From contig FJOG01000007.1 of the NCBI GenBank assembly GCA_900073065.1, positions 688,696-752,695 on the forward strand: DNA of 64,000 nucleotides, written 5' to 3'. A program made the position numbers and the translations under genes. Below the pieces are notes generated by a model that saw nothing but the letters and a program-made list of their open reading frames with translations, did not search any database and was not told where the DNA came from. The DNA is from Phialocephala subalpina. Taxonomy: Eukaryota > Ascomycota > Leotiomycetes > Helotiales > Mollisiaceae. Positions within the stretch are counted from its first letter, which is position 1, and each line of letters starts with the position of its first letter. Positions 1-12,060 of this stretch are shown here, one piece after another.

Positions 1-491
1 GGTTTAACAAGTTCTATTGCCGGAAATCCAAAGGATTCGGACTTATCGTACTCGACTACCCAATCAGAACAACGTATTTCGATTCTGACCTAATGCGAAA
101 TATGACGCGAGATACTTTACATAAACAGACTCGCTAGGAATGAGGATACTTAAAGCTCTTGTGTGACTTCACAAATAAGATGCATCACCAATACTTTGTA
201 CACTAGAGCATTTGGGTTGAAAGGTGTTCTCGCTTCAAAGCATCTTGCCATGCCATCGCCCATGTTCAAAAGTCTGTCCAGGTGCCTGACCAGTTCCTGG
301 ACTACAGTTACAACTTTTGGCAGCGAAAAAGTCCTAGGATCTCTGGTACCTTCAGCAAATCGGAGTATCGAAGGCCCCTTGCAACGTATGTCAGAGTGTT
401 CAGTGCAAGCTTCACCAAGGACGTGATTTGTCTTGCCTAAGCTCTCAGGCACCCAAACAAACTTCTGAACATGGTGAGTACCCCGCAGACA
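1..491. other. Left-edge intergenic DNA
   Basis: This is the 3' flank of the GMC oxidoreductase. A 100-codon open frame on the minus strand (150-452) has a plausible amino-acid composition, but it has no recognisable motif, no splice partner and no neighbour that supports it. I do not call it a gene. Confidence 0.4.
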
Positions 492-2634
492 CTAGCCGGA
501 AGATGTCAGTCCATAGCGCTTCTTGATGATATCTGCAGCCTGTATACGCGTCAGCTCACTGTTTCCTTTCGATCGCAAACAGTCAACTCACCTTCTCAGC
601 AGCAGCATAAACAGTCGCAGACGGAGCACCACTGAGAATAATCGGCCAAATGCTGTTATCCACAACACTCAATCCCTGAAGTCCATAAACCCTCAGCTCA
701 CTGTCCACGACTCCTCCAAATTTCAACGGCATCATAGGGAGTGTGCAACATGCATGCCCGTTCGTTGGAATCAAAGTTGCTCTGAATGATGCCTTCAACT
801 CCTCGTCTGTAGTCAAGTTGGCTCCTGGGACAGTCTCTGTCGGTCCTAGGATTTGCATCGATGGCCTCTGCATGATCTCACGGTTCTTGCGGAAGATTGC
901 AAGTATGAGTTCGAGATCAGTTGGGTCTTTCAGAGCACCAAAGTTGACGAGAGGATTCGCGAGAGGATCGGTCGAGCCTATTGTTACGGACCCGCGAGAG
1001 AGAGGTTTGACGATGTAGATTGTTGTTGTGGAGCCAGTGTTCCAGCTGATTTCTCCAATGGGCGTTCTGAATCCTGCGAATCGCTTGAGCAAAAGCTCTC
1101 GCTGGACTTTGTAGCCAGCGATGACTGTCGGGTCAGTACCCGGCGCGAGCAGCGAAGCTGGGTCTTGAGATTGGGCGAGAGCAATGATGGACTGCCAGTT
1201 GGATGTGGCATTTCGGAGAGGCAAGTTGACGATGTTGTTTCCGGTCGTGAGTATCAGCGTAAATGGTCCTCGTCTTGTTGCGTCGTATAATGCACGCTGC
1301 TCTGCATTGTACGTGGCGTTGTTCACCAGTGTGTCCGCGCTCGGCCAAAGGTTCGACGAGACTGGTCAGGGACGTCAGAAGAGCTCAGAAAGACATAAGG
1401 CTTACAAAATCTTCCGGGATGCTATCACTCACAATTGTAGCTCACAGCCAGGTCCAGGTGATCCTGAAAGTTCGTGCCCACTCCTGGAAGATTAAGCACA
1501 GTCTTGATGTTAAATTTGTCCAGGATTGCTTTCGGCCCTACCCCTGAAAGTTGCAGGATTTGAGGAGAGTGAACAGCACCAGCGGCAAGTATCACCTCTT
1601 TGGTGGCTGTGACGTTTGTGACAGCTCCTGTACTTCGGGTGATGTACTGGACGCCAACTGCTTTCGTCCCATTGAATAAGATCTTGCTAGCAGCCGTGTT
1701 GGGAATTAGATGGTAGTTGGGGCGAGACCCAATCACCCGGTCGTAGTGGGCTATTCGGGCGTATGATCTCGTTTCGGAATCAGGGTTCAATGCTCTGAGC
1801 AGCCAAAAGATGCCGGTGCTTTCTCCGCTGTCTGGATCTTCCAATGCTGATATACCGGTTGCGAGTGTCGCATCCCAAAAGTTCTCTGCTCTGTGTTAGA
1901 CCGTATACTCAGTAGGAGCTCGGTTGATACATACTGCTGCCAGGGTAGTCGAAGGGAGAATAACTTGCGTGAATAGGACCTTGAGTACCATGGAAGGAGC
2001 TGTCGAATGTGATATTATGCTCTGCTGCGAAAGTTGGATCTGGTTTTGTAAAGTTTTCACTCTGGAACTGGTCAGAATAGACTTTCCGGAGATGGAAAAA
2101 CATGGACCGACCTTCTTGAAGTAAGGCAAAAATCCATTCCAACCCCACTGCAGGTTCCCTAACGTCTGGACAGAATCAAAGTCTTCGGAAGTGGTCCGCA
2201 AGAAGAACATAGCATTGACTGTGGATCCCCCTCCAACAACAGATCCAACTGGAACAAATTCAGGTGCATTGTTTAGGCCAGGCTGAGGAACACTGAACAG
2301 ATCTTGCTTCAAGTATGGAAATGGATTGTACGCTCCCGGAATGAGAACAGAATCTTCTCCTTGATCAAATGGACCGTACTCTACGACAAGGACAGATACT
2401 GGGCGTTCGATCAGCGACTGGACCCAGTAATAACCATAACAACTAACCATTGGGATCCTCTGTCAGACGATCTGCCACAGTTAAACCACCAATTCCGCCT
2501 CCGATGATAACGAAGTCATAAGAAGTGTTCGAGACTGTCCTTGGTTCCACTACTCGTGCATACGTCCCTGGCGACGCCACTGAGCTAGTTGCAAGGAGCA
2601 AGCAGTGCAAGCAGTGCAGCAAGTTTCTTGCCAT
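492..2634 (-). CDS. Secreted GMC-family FAD oxidoreductase
   Basis: Glucose-methanol-choline oxidoreductases use FAD to oxidise alcohols or sugars, usually outside the cell. Six exons fit in frame: 2634-2448, 2398-2112, 2067-1935, 1885-1433, 1361-592 and 539-492, joined by GT/AG introns of 44-71 nt, giving 625 residues, a normal length. The start has a hydrophobic signal peptide ending near residue 20. The FAD Rossmann motif is DFVIIGGGIGG, followed by SVLVVEYG, the GMC signature around VGGGSTVNAMFF, and a second signature around GAVHSPQILQLSGVGP. The C-terminal domain has GHACCTLPM with the first catalytic His, then GVVDSELRVYG. The second catalytic His/Asn, expected about six residues before the AEKAADII tail, reads Ala (SGAPSATVY). 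The coding frame is otherwise intact. The substrate cannot be told; patulin-synthase or aryl-alcohol-oxidase-like enzymes are the closest style. Confidence 0.92.
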
Positions 2635-3416
2635 GTTGCTTTGCGTGAAGATTACAGGTGGTTGGAAACGCAGGCCGTCCACAACCATATATATCTAAAG
2701 TCTACTCCACATCATCAAAAGCCACAATCAGCACTATGCCAGGAAAATTCCCAAGGATATCAATATTGCAACATGCTGTAGGCACGAACAGGGATGCTAC
2801 ATCTCTGCCATCGCGTTCGTCCCATCGCTCGCTTGCAAGGCATCGCCATCTGCTATCCCCAAGCATCCCCACAAATCGGAAGCTTTTTGATACTGTTCCA
2901 CAGCCAGGGACGGGCCGTCACGCACCTTCAGGGACAGGAAGCCGGATTCAATGCGACTCGAAAGAAGAATAACAATGGCAGCATCGTGGATAGACTTCAG
3001 AGCTGAGCTGAAACAAGGATATTTGGGTGGTCGGCAGAGACCAGCACCTGCAAATCCAAAGATTGGTAACGACATCTCAGCGCCGGTTGAATGGCCACGA
3101 TCGGTGATAGCCTTACAAGTTAAAAAATACAGGCAAGAGGGAAGCGCATATTAATGCAGAAAGAGGAACTACCTCCGTGGGAGTGATCTGCAATTGTTGC
3201 TGTGGAGTATCTGTGGAAGAGAGTGTGTGTCGTTCGAAGGCCAGGATCCGGTTGGACAACACCACTCCGCGACGCGAGATTTCAAGCCAACTTTTCGTTC
3301 TTCACTGCTTGATAACTCCACAACACAACAACATCACAGCATCAATCTCTGCTAACATATATCTGGGCCAGCAGGGTCATGAAATCGTTTGAGCTCTATT
3401 CTATCGCATTTCTTCT
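2635..3416. other. Intergenic DNA between GMC gene and MFS pseudogene
   Basis: This holds the presumed GMC promoter (a TATATAT run lies at about 2690) and the 3' flank of the transporter remnant. I see no coding signal here on either strand. Confidence 0.5.
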
Positions 3417-5017
3417 TTAACTGACAGTCTTGCCTCTGACCACAGAAATCCAGACGAACCACAACGCGATCGCCATCCCCAGACCGTCGAGCCCAACTGC
3501 GAAATACCAAATCTTAGGGATATGGAATAATTGACTGTGGTGTTGATGAGTGAGGCAGCAATGCCTTGATGCTCTCGCGGCATTCCATTGCTCAGGATAA
3601 TTGTGCCGGCAGGAAAGCTCATGTCCATACCCCATGGCTTAATCACTAAAGATACGAACGTTTGCGCCCAATAAGTTTGTCCAACTGGAGTTGTGGCTAT
3701 GAGGATCTGGCCGATGAGGAAGCAAGCCATCGCTGCTACCATTATATACGCGACCTTCATTTTTGAGAGGAAGAATCCAATTGCGAGAGAGGCGATGAGA
3801 CCACTAGGAGCGACAGGCACCTGCTGAGCTGCCGCAGACAGCGCACTGTGATGGCGCGGGTTCTCGACCAATTGCCACAAAATAATATACCCAGATTCCA
3901 AAGCTCGCCCAACCGCATGCGATTATCGAAAGAGCGAATACTGCTTCCTTGGAGAGAATATTGATGGGTACCAGAGGGTGTTTGCGACGTATATTTCGAC
4001 GCATATGAAGACCCCGAACAAGAGCATACCGAAAATGAGGAGGATGTACGTGTATGGGACGGTCCATCCTACCACTCCAGCTTGATTCCAGGCGAAGTTG
4101 AACAGGACAAGCCTCGAAACACCCGTTATTGTACCTGCGAAATCGAATGTCGGTTTTGTGCCATCCTCCTTCAACTCAAGCGCGTCGCGAGGAAGAATAA
4201 GGAAGCTTGTCGCCATATACACAAAGAGAATCATGCCCTGAACCCAATACGTCCAAAGCCACCAGACAAGCTCCGAGAAAATAGCCACGAAGAGTCCACC
4301 TAGGACTACACCAGCTACAAACTCTTCAGCAGATGTTGGTAGAGAGAGTTAGGAAAACAAACCTGTTACACAAGCCCCAAAAAATGCAAATACATAATTC
4401 TTCTTCTCTCCCTGGAAACTTCGTCCTCCGATCGCGAGTGCGTTTGGCACCATGAGGGCAGGACTAATGCCTTGGAAACCTCGACAGACTGAGAAGAGAA
4501 TGGTCCCCAAGTACACCGAAAATTCAGCGATGAGAGACCAGACGCCGAACCAAATGGCTCCGATCAAGAAGATCTTCTTATGGCCATACATGTCTCCCAA
4601 ACGACCTGTTCATGCATATCAGATTTGTTAGGATGGACCGACATAAATAACATACCTGCTGGCAGAATGAATGTCCCCACAGTAAACTGTACGCTGCCAG
4701 ATACCGACTGAGCTCGCCATCGTTCGTTACTCCCAAGCTGCCTCCAACAATATACAAAGGTGCTGGAAAAGGAACTCATTAGCACTTCACCATGTACTCT
4801 AGCCGACATACTTACCGAATCCCTGGCCAATACCAGCTAACGCAAAGATCTGTGCCATACATATGGTAATAATGAAGGTCAGTTCATGCACCACTGACAT
4901 CTGCTCCTGGCCAGGAGTCTTCTCAACGGTCAAGTCCGATTCTGACCCCAGACGGGTCCCAGCAGTGTGCTCTGAATCCACATCTTGAGCATGCCTTTGC
5001 TCCGCTGGTTGATCCAT
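3417..5017 (-). pseudogene. Decayed MFS transporter, DHA2 (14-TM drug/H+ antiporter) family
   Basis: An export permease of the major facilitator superfamily, aminotriazole/ATR1-like. The ATG at 5017 gives a polar N-terminus, then membrane segments and DHA2 landmarks: AQIFALAGIGQGFG, GRLGDMYGHKKIFLIG after splicing, NFAWNQAGVVGWTVPYTY, ENPRHHSALSAAAQQ and GMPREHQGIAASLINT. Frame is lost repeatedly. One base is missing near 4685 (the AAYSL/TVGTF join) and one near 3980 (VAKHPLVP). One T is extra near 3880 (FGIWVYY/LWQL). The late loop before IWYFAVGLDGLGMA, near 3520, is out of frame and about 25 residues short of family proteins. Introns near 4800, 4640 and 4340 still look normal. Each lesion restores a family-like reading in the next frame, so this is decay of a real gene, not a wrong gene model. 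Unpolished homopolymer errors are the alternative. Confidence 0.85.
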
Positions 5018-6301
5018 GATTTTGCGTAAGTCGGAGTCTTGTCTCTTCTCTTCTGTCAATGGTCTCAACTTCACCTTCTTCCTCTCAAAAGTTTGAGGTA
5101 GACTTGCTATCTATATGCCAGGAGCTTCGGAGAATTGCGAATGGTCATCGCAATTCATTGGATCTGGCATTTGGCCGAGGGTGAGGATCTTAGCCTTGAT
5201 CAAGGATCGAGGACGATCCGGGGAGCTACTTGATATCGAGGCCAGCGATCAATCACTAGTCCCAAATAGTGGCCATTGCGAGCTGATGGGCTCCTCTTAG
5301 CTCGCTAACCTGCACCATTCAATTGTTACCTTCATCACATTTAGCACGTTTGATACGTTGAGATAGCTGCCAAAGCGGTATTCGAAAGAGGTAATTCATC
5401 AAGCTTGACATTGCATTCACAACACGTTCCTTCATCAATTGACGATGAGGATAGCGGCCATGATTGCATTCCGCATGCTGGATAAAGCTAAAGGCTTGGC
5501 GTTCAAGTACCATCGGCAGCTCAATAAAACTCTCCGCACTTTATTTTCGATCGAACTAATCTGGACTGCCTGATTACACGGAGGCTGAGGTTAGCGTGCT
5601 CTAGTTGAGGACCCTACGACCCTTCCCCAAAATCAGATAGTACCGAGGAGATGGATCTGCTCCATGACGGAATAGCGTGGAGATGGCCTCGACGAATTCG
5701 AGTTGGTACGAGTACTCGTATCGAACGCGATTGTTTCAACATTGTGGTGGTAGATCTTGATGCCTTTGATGTTACTTCCACTTTTGTAAATTTTGTTGGT
5801 GCAAGTGCCACTCTTTCAAACGCCTCAAAACCACGGGCAAAGAAACTTTTTATCGATCGAACAAGTGCCTCGCATTGTTACTCTCCTTTTAAGAGTTGTT
5901 CTGCTCTTTTATTCTCGAATGCCTACATGTTGCTTTTGATCATATCAGCGGCGTTCTCCCAATCTCCCCGCGCTGAGAGCTGGCGTCCGAGTAGGCTCTT
6001 CGAACGCTTCCGAACACTGCAACGCGACGTCAAATTGGGTCGGGATTCTTTATTTAGCGACGTGATCTCTCAAACCTCCTACAATATAGTAAGTCAAGGC
6101 CAGGTACGGTTTGTTTGTCTCAGAAAGCTTGGATCTCGTCAACCACTTTCATTGCTGACAAAGACCGCTTCCCGGTTTGTCAGGAAGTCCCCTTTGCTTT
6201 CCAATGCTCGAGTCCTTCCCACACGTGACTCCACCTACAGGAACCCAAAAGGTGTGTTGACCTCTCTTTCTCCCTTCGATATTTGATCTTTAGTCATTTC
6301 A
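5018..6301. other. Intergenic DNA upstream of pirin
   Basis: A divergent promoter region between the MFS pseudogene and the pirin gene. An ATG-initiated open frame of 211 codons (5651-6286, +) ends 15 nt before the pirin start. It is Ser/Arg-rich, has no family motif and runs through what should be the pirin 5' leader, so I treat it as chance or as an upstream frame. Confidence 0.45.
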
Positions 6302-7514
6302 ATGCACGCCCTTTTCACTATTCTCTCAATCATAATTGCACTTCTGTCTATACTCGCAAGTCAGCTAAACTTTTCCCTCAATAATTCTTTCGGAGCTCCA
6401 AAATCAGAGATCATGACAACTCATCGTGCTATCCGCAAGGCCTTTCATGCCATTGAGCAGAATGAAGGCGTCGGCGCCCGCGTCCGGCGTTCAATCGGTG
6501 GACGGCAGCTACCTGAGCTCTCGCCATTTTTGATGCTTGACCATTTCTCCTCGACGTCGCTCAACGGATTTCCAGATCATCCACACAGAGGCCAAGGTCA
6601 GCAAGTTCTAAAATCTCTGGTACTTTCTCGCAGACTGACCGAAGGAATCTAGAAACGATCACTTATCTCATCAACGGAGAAGTCGACCATGAAGACTTCG
6701 CCGGAAACAAAGGAACAATCAAAACCGGCGGCCTCCAATTCATGACCGCAGGCCGCGGAATCATGCACTCAGAAATGCCTCGACCGAACGCAGACGGAAG
6801 TCCCAACATCGGAATGCAGCTTTGGGTCGATCTTCCTCAGTCGCTGAAGAAATGCGAGCCTCGTTACCGTGATCTCCAGCCATCCGAAATTCCGTTCATT
6901 AATATAGATGATGATAGAGTACATGTTAAGATTATTTCGGGAAAGTCTCATGGTGTTGATAGTGTGAAGGAATTGGCGTATACGCCGGTTTGGTTTTTGG
7001 ATGTGGAGATTAAGCCCGGTGGGAGGATTGTGCAGGATTTGCCGCGGGGTTGGAATGCGTTTGCGTATACGTTGAGTGGGGAGACGAGGTTTGGGGTTGG
7101 AAAGAGTGGGAGGACGGTTGGGGAGTATCACTGTGTTGTGTTTGAGCAGGGGGGTGACACTGTGACAGCTGAGGTCAACGCTGATACTAAGCAGAATGGG
7201 CATTTTAGTAAGTCGTCATCGAATTCTAGTTTGCTTTCATGCACAAGAAACTCCCAAATCAAGTCCATATCATTGTTTGCGTTCCGGCGACACTTCTGAG
7301 GAGCTCTGCTTGAATTCAGGTTGCTAACTCTCCTATTCCTATCATAGTCCTTGTCGCTGGTCTGCCTTTAGATCAGAAAGTCGTTCGGTATGGGCCCTTC
7401 GTTATGAATACCGAGGCAGAAATCGAACAGGCGATGATGGACTTCAGGACTTATTCAAATGGGTTTGAGAGGGCAAGGGGATGGGAGAGCGAGATTGGAA
7501 AAGGCGCTTTTTGA
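6302..7514 (+). CDS. Pirin family protein (cupin, metal-binding)
   Basis: Pirins are bicupin metal proteins; members act as transcription cofactors or quercetin dioxygenases. Three exons, 6302-6596, 6653-7207 and 7348-7514, join in frame to 338 residues. The N-terminal cupin metal site is complete: DHPH right after FPD, then HSEMP following TAGRGIM, which give the family's three His and one Glu. FLMLDHF, QLWVDLP and the C-terminal cupin (GGRIVQDLP, GETRFGVG) follow, ending FVMNTEAEIEQAMMDF. Two starts are possible. The ATG at 6302 adds 37 residues with a strongly hydrophobic stretch (about residues 4-22). The ATG at 6413 (MTTHRAIRKAFHAIEQ) gives 301 residues and matches the usual pirin start. 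I favour 6413 as the conserved start, with 6302 as a possible targeted isoform. Confidence 0.93.
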
Positions 7515-9921
7515 GCGTTGCGTGAAATTCAAGTTGTATTGCACTTCTCCGCCTCATCTGCCACAAAGCTACTCGGCAAAGACTTGAGAACCAGCGAAGT
7601 TAGATTATCCGGAAAGTCGACATATCGCAGCGCTTTCTATCTAGATGCTCAACAATGAGACTGCTCCATCAAATGACAGGCAGGAATACTCTCCAGCTCG
7701 CAGGCTTGTTCAGAGTTACCAAAGAAATAAGTTCGAAACACGTGACGGTGTATCCCATAACACAAACTTTTGTGGATGTATCCGGACAGCCAAATGCTGA
7801 GGCTTGGTGATACACTTTTCTCAATAGAGCCAGTCGAAGTTCTTCACTAGGATCCCTATTCTCATCATGTCAATACCAACACTCCGTGTAGTGTAACGTG
7901 CAGCCGCTGTAAACCCAACCCTAGAAGAAGCGAGTCGTTAGCGACACGTGAAAGCAAAGGAGCTTCAAGGAAGAGTTCCTGCATTAAGAGTCGATGCTAA
8001 GTCGCATTTCTCATAAGATGATTGGAGAATTTCGTCATCTTAGACACCTCGACATTCGTCTCCAAAATCCGTGAGGGTGTGGTGCGGGGTAGTTGAGGGT
8101 GAAAGTTACGGAACTCCGGCGAAGCACACTTCTTCCTCCATGTATGACAACTAAAACGCGCAATAGATCATGCTGATATTTCTCAAAGTGGAGCGTGCAA
8201 AAACAATCATGGATGGATCTTAAGGTATGACTGGAAGGGTTGAGATTTTAGAAGCCTTTGTGTAAAATCGATGGGAAGTAAGAGATAACAACATCTCACA
8301 ACTTGACAGTCATGCAAATCATATAACAGATTCAACCATATAGAGAACTAAAGCAATCTCTTCCAAAGGTTCATGACGTCTTACTCCATGCCGAGCGGCA
8401 TCATGACAGGAGCCACTTTGATTAACACATAGAAATAGTGACCTCGAGACCTACAATCATGAGATGGACTTGGCCATTTTCATTATGACAGTATCTCTTT
8501 GATGGTTGTCTGAGAAGTCTTTTCTCCTTGGCGATAGCCTGAGGATTTGCATAAGTATTGGAGGAGCGCAGCCACAGCCAAAGAGGAGCGGTCAGAAGCT
8601 GAATTGAAGTGACTTCAGGTGGCATCCCAGTGTCACCTGGTGGAGAACCTGACCTGAGGGTGTGCATTCTAGACGTAAATGCCAAGCAAGAGAAGGTCGT
8701 AACCGACAAATAGACAACCTTGTTTCTTTGCAGAGCCAATCAAGACGAAACTAAAGCATGTATGGACTCGCATACGAAGTAAGCACAAGGTTTCGGCGAG
8801 CATCTGACAATCTCGGCAGCAAGCCACAACCGCCTCCAAAGATCGCCATCTCAGCCTTGCAGCTCTGCAAAGTTGGGGAAGCCCGTTGACTGCTCCGGAA
8901 GTCACACCAACGACATCCGAGGGGTACATCTATCGATGTGGTGCAGCTTCGCGCATTATCTCGAACATAATGGAAGACAGCTTCGAATGTGAAACCTCGG
9001 CGAAGGAAGGAGGACCCGACTTCAGACGGAACAAGCTTGAGAAGGCTTCTCATGTCAGACCATCATCAGATCGTGAGCTGAACACGAGAAGTGCTGGCCG
9101 CCACCACGAAGAACATTGTTCACCCGACCCCTCAATCCCCATCCTTTGGTAATGGTACCGTTATTCATGGTTTTATGCTTAATTCTGGCACGACCCAGAA
9201 TGCGCACAATGTGTTGTTCTCGAGTGTGACTCAGCTTGTGATTGATCGCGAGATGTTGACGCTGATGGAAGAAAGGCAGGGCTGTGGCACTAGTCCTAAT
9301 GTAGCCTGGCATGATGTTTACTCAGGCCAACCTGCTTTCATGCCTGCTTCTCCCAACCTCTCTCTGCTGTCAGCATACGCCACCACATCTGCGAAACACC
9401 CCATTCTCTGCACGACATGGCTGCATCCCAAGATCACCCCTCCATCTCGCTACTCAGCCCCTCACCGAGCCTTCTGTATCGAAGAACCCACGAAATGGAT
9501 TCCGGTGAGCATGGGTTTCGATCGTCGCTTGAGCTGGATGCATCAGCTCTGCATTGTGAGGGTGTTGTGAGAATCCTTAGAAGATAAGGTATTTACATGG
9601 TACTGCATGCAGACCTCGAAAAACGGCAATGGCTTATTCGGAGCTGATGTTACTGGGGCATGCAATGTAGGTGGCTGAAATGTCGATATTAACGGCCGCA
9701 TGTCACCAGATAATGAGTTGACCGCCGTCATATTCAAACAGCTTGGCACATTCGAAGGCAAGACTCATTGACACATAGTGAACAACTTGATTGTGTTTGT
9801 TCACTCCCCACTCAATTAAACCAAGTTCCACTACAAAAGCAAGCCGCAACACGGTTGAAGATATTTGGTACGAGAGAAACCCTGTTCGCGACGTCATCCG
9901 AACTCCAAGCGAACCGAAGCG
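7515..9921. other. Long intergenic region
   Basis: About 2.4 kb without a supportable gene. The longest frame (9091-9570, +, 159 codons) starts at a non-ATG codon and matches nothing I know. I see no repeats, tRNA-like B-box or TIR structure. The right end should contain the promoter of the next gene. Confidence 0.4.
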
Positions 9922-11070
9922 ATGTCCCTATTATTATACCGTTACCTCCTGAGAGGTTTTCCTCAGTCACAACCAGCAAATCCAATGGCTTCAAAGCAAA
10001 CTCACGGTCGAAAACGACTTCACAAAGCTCCTCCAGGTCGAAGTTCTCACAAGAGTCTTTATTCTTGCCGTGAGATATTTGATGCTGTGCGGGCGCAGTC
10101 TTGCTTGGCGATATCCGACGAACACGAGGATGGTCTGACTGCGATCCACCAAGATGAGAAGAGCACCAAAACCAAACCTCATGTCGGTTTTCTGTTGGAC
10201 GACCACTATTCCAATTCTTCTTCCGACGAAGACACTCTCAGCATGTATTCCGCCGTTGAGACGCACGATGAACCACTCCCAGCCACCCCACCGCGCAGGA
10301 GGATGCGCTCAAAAACACCTGTATTCGCTATTGGCCAGCTCGAAAGAAACTCCTTGGTTCGTAAATGCGATAGGGCGATGGATCTTGCTGAAGAGTATCA
10401 ATCACAATTACCACCTCGAGCTTACACGCCTTTTTGCGAAGCAGAGATTCCAAAGCATACGCCTAACAGACTCAGAAAGATCAAATGCCAATTTAGTCTT
10501 CGCGACCTGGTCAAGGAAGATCAGAAGCCTCGACCTCGACATTCAATGACCTATTCCGACGCAGACACTCTAGTCGGATCCGAATCTCCTGCTTCACTGC
10601 CATCGCCTACAGAAGAGAAGGAAAAGATCCGGATTTTCCCTCTCCAAAATGCAGGAGCGACACCACCCCACGTGACTCAAGCCTACGAGGAAGTCGTGGC
10701 TGAGATGGACCACAACATCGGTCTCAAGATCTGTGCAGATCTATTGACAAACGAACTGGCTTCAGCGCTCTACTGTCATCATCCAGCAGAAACGGTGGAA
10801 CGAGCATCTGGATTACAGATCATGCTCATGATCGAATCTTACGAGACGGTTCAACAGCAAGTGAGGCAGAAGCTGTACGATGCTCATGTGACTGGAGGAA
10901 ACGAGAAGCACATGAAGATGGTGGATGAGATCTTGGATCACTGGCTCCAAGTTTTGTACTCGGTTTATGATCTGTCGCAGGAGAGCATTGATTTAGCGAA
11001 GCTGTCGCTGAAGGACGAGAGCTTGGCACCGCCCAGGTTAGCGGACCTGACCGAGACTGGCGAGGGATGA
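9922..11070 (+). CDS. Conserved fungal protein of unknown function
   Basis: One open exon. The ATG at 9922 gives 382 residues; the ATG at 9985 (MASKQTHGRKR) gives 361 and is equally likely. The protein is hydrophilic and probably cytosolic or nuclear, with no signal peptide or membrane segment. The first two thirds are low-complexity: a basic start, then SSSDEDTLSMYSAVE and PATPPRRRMRSKTP, which look like phospho-sites. The C-terminal third is folded-looking and helical: NIGLKICADLLTNELASAL, then ASGLQIMLMIESYETVQQQ, then HWLQVLYSVYDL. I believe this last block recurs in filamentous ascomycetes, but I cannot name a function. Its codon use and intactness make it a real gene. Confidence 0.75.
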   Translation: MSLLLYRYLLRGFPQSQPANPMASKQTHGRKRLHKAPPGRSSHKSLYSCREIFDAVRAQSCLAISDEHEDGLTAIHQDEKSTKTKPHVGFLLDDHYSNSSSDEDTLSMYSAVETHDEPLPATPPRRRMRSKTPVFAIGQLERNSLVRKCDRAMDLAEEYQSQLPPRAYTPFCEAEIPKHTPNRLRKIKCQFSLRDLVKEDQKPRPRHSMTYSDADTLVGSESPASLPSPTEEKEKIRIFPLQNAGATPPHVTQAYEEVVAEMDHNIGLKICADLLTNELASALYCHHPAETVERASGLQIMLMIESYETVQQQVRQKLYDAHVTGGNEKHMKMVDEILDHWLQVLYSVYDLSQESIDLAKLSLKDESLAPPRLADLTETGEG

Positions 11071-12060
11071 AAGTAACGTGTTCGGGTGACGGAATAGGAT
11101 GCATGATGTGCGCTCTCATAATTGGGTCGACCCGTGAATCCACCTGGGACACGCCGAGACGGAACGACCTTAAAGAGTCGACGAGGAACGACGAGGCAAA
11201 TGCGGGTCAAGAGGAGATGAGCTGCGGGAAGAATCTTCATTCGAGCCTTCTTGCATCATGAGTTTTGGACCTCAATGTTCAAGAATCTACGCGCATTCAT
11301 TTCGGATAAGAGTTCCCTCAATTTTGTACTTCTTTGTAATTTTTGGTAGGCGCAAGGCGCAGGATGAGGCTGGTTCGGGAAACAGGCTTTTCAAAAACTG
11401 CTCTTGCTGTAGATGCAATACAATATAATATGATAATGATAATATCAAGATCATAATCAGCCATGATGCAGCGAAAGGTTTTTCCTTCCGACTAAAACCG
11501 GCCATTTAACGTGAACAATTTTTTATTTCAACAACCCATCGCATTGTCGTTTGAATCCCTCGTTTGTCCACTACATTCAAAACTTCGTTTTCTTCCAACG
11601 TCCCGTACTACGTCGTACAATGTTTTTGTGTTGCTTGACTTGCATTCTTGCTGTTCCCAAATCCCTCATTACGGGTGAGATGGTCGCTCGTAAGCGCATG
11701 TCAGCTTCGCCGGAATCGAGCTGGAACTATCATCTGCGGATCTTGTTTAATACTGTATATCCTCTATCTGGAATGCGAGCCAATCGACTTGCTTAATAGA
11801 CTGGATAAATGTAACGCCCATCGGTGTTGATGATATGCTCCCAGCTTCTCAAGTGTAGAGAAATGAACTGCACATTGTATCATGTAGGTAACATATTATC
11901 TCGTATTCTCTCAAAACCCCCAGATGAGAGTTCTAAGTAGATAACTCCACACAGTTCTAATTTAACAAGTGAGACGTTATAGCATTAAGAGGCGTTGAGT
12001 AATTGGCAGAGACGTGGTGCGACCCAGATAGAGTTGGCTTTTAGTGCTAGTCTTATAAAT
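11071..12060. other. Intergenic DNA
   Basis: The 3' flank of the preceding gene and about 1 kb of anonymous sequence. Short frames here start at non-ATG codons and show no motif. I see no recognisable element. Confidence 0.4.

Noticed and set aside
583..1495. Plus-strand frames across the GMC gene
   Set aside because: Shadows of the minus-strand exons, whose six-exon model is in frame throughout.
5651..6286. 211-codon plus-strand frame upstream of pirin
   Set aside because: Lies in the pirin promoter/leader, has no motif and ends 15 nt before the pirin ATG.
8422..9570. Overlapping frames on both strands in the 7.5-9.9 kb gap
   Set aside because: Starts are mostly non-ATG, composition is not protein-like, and there are no splice-consistent continuations.
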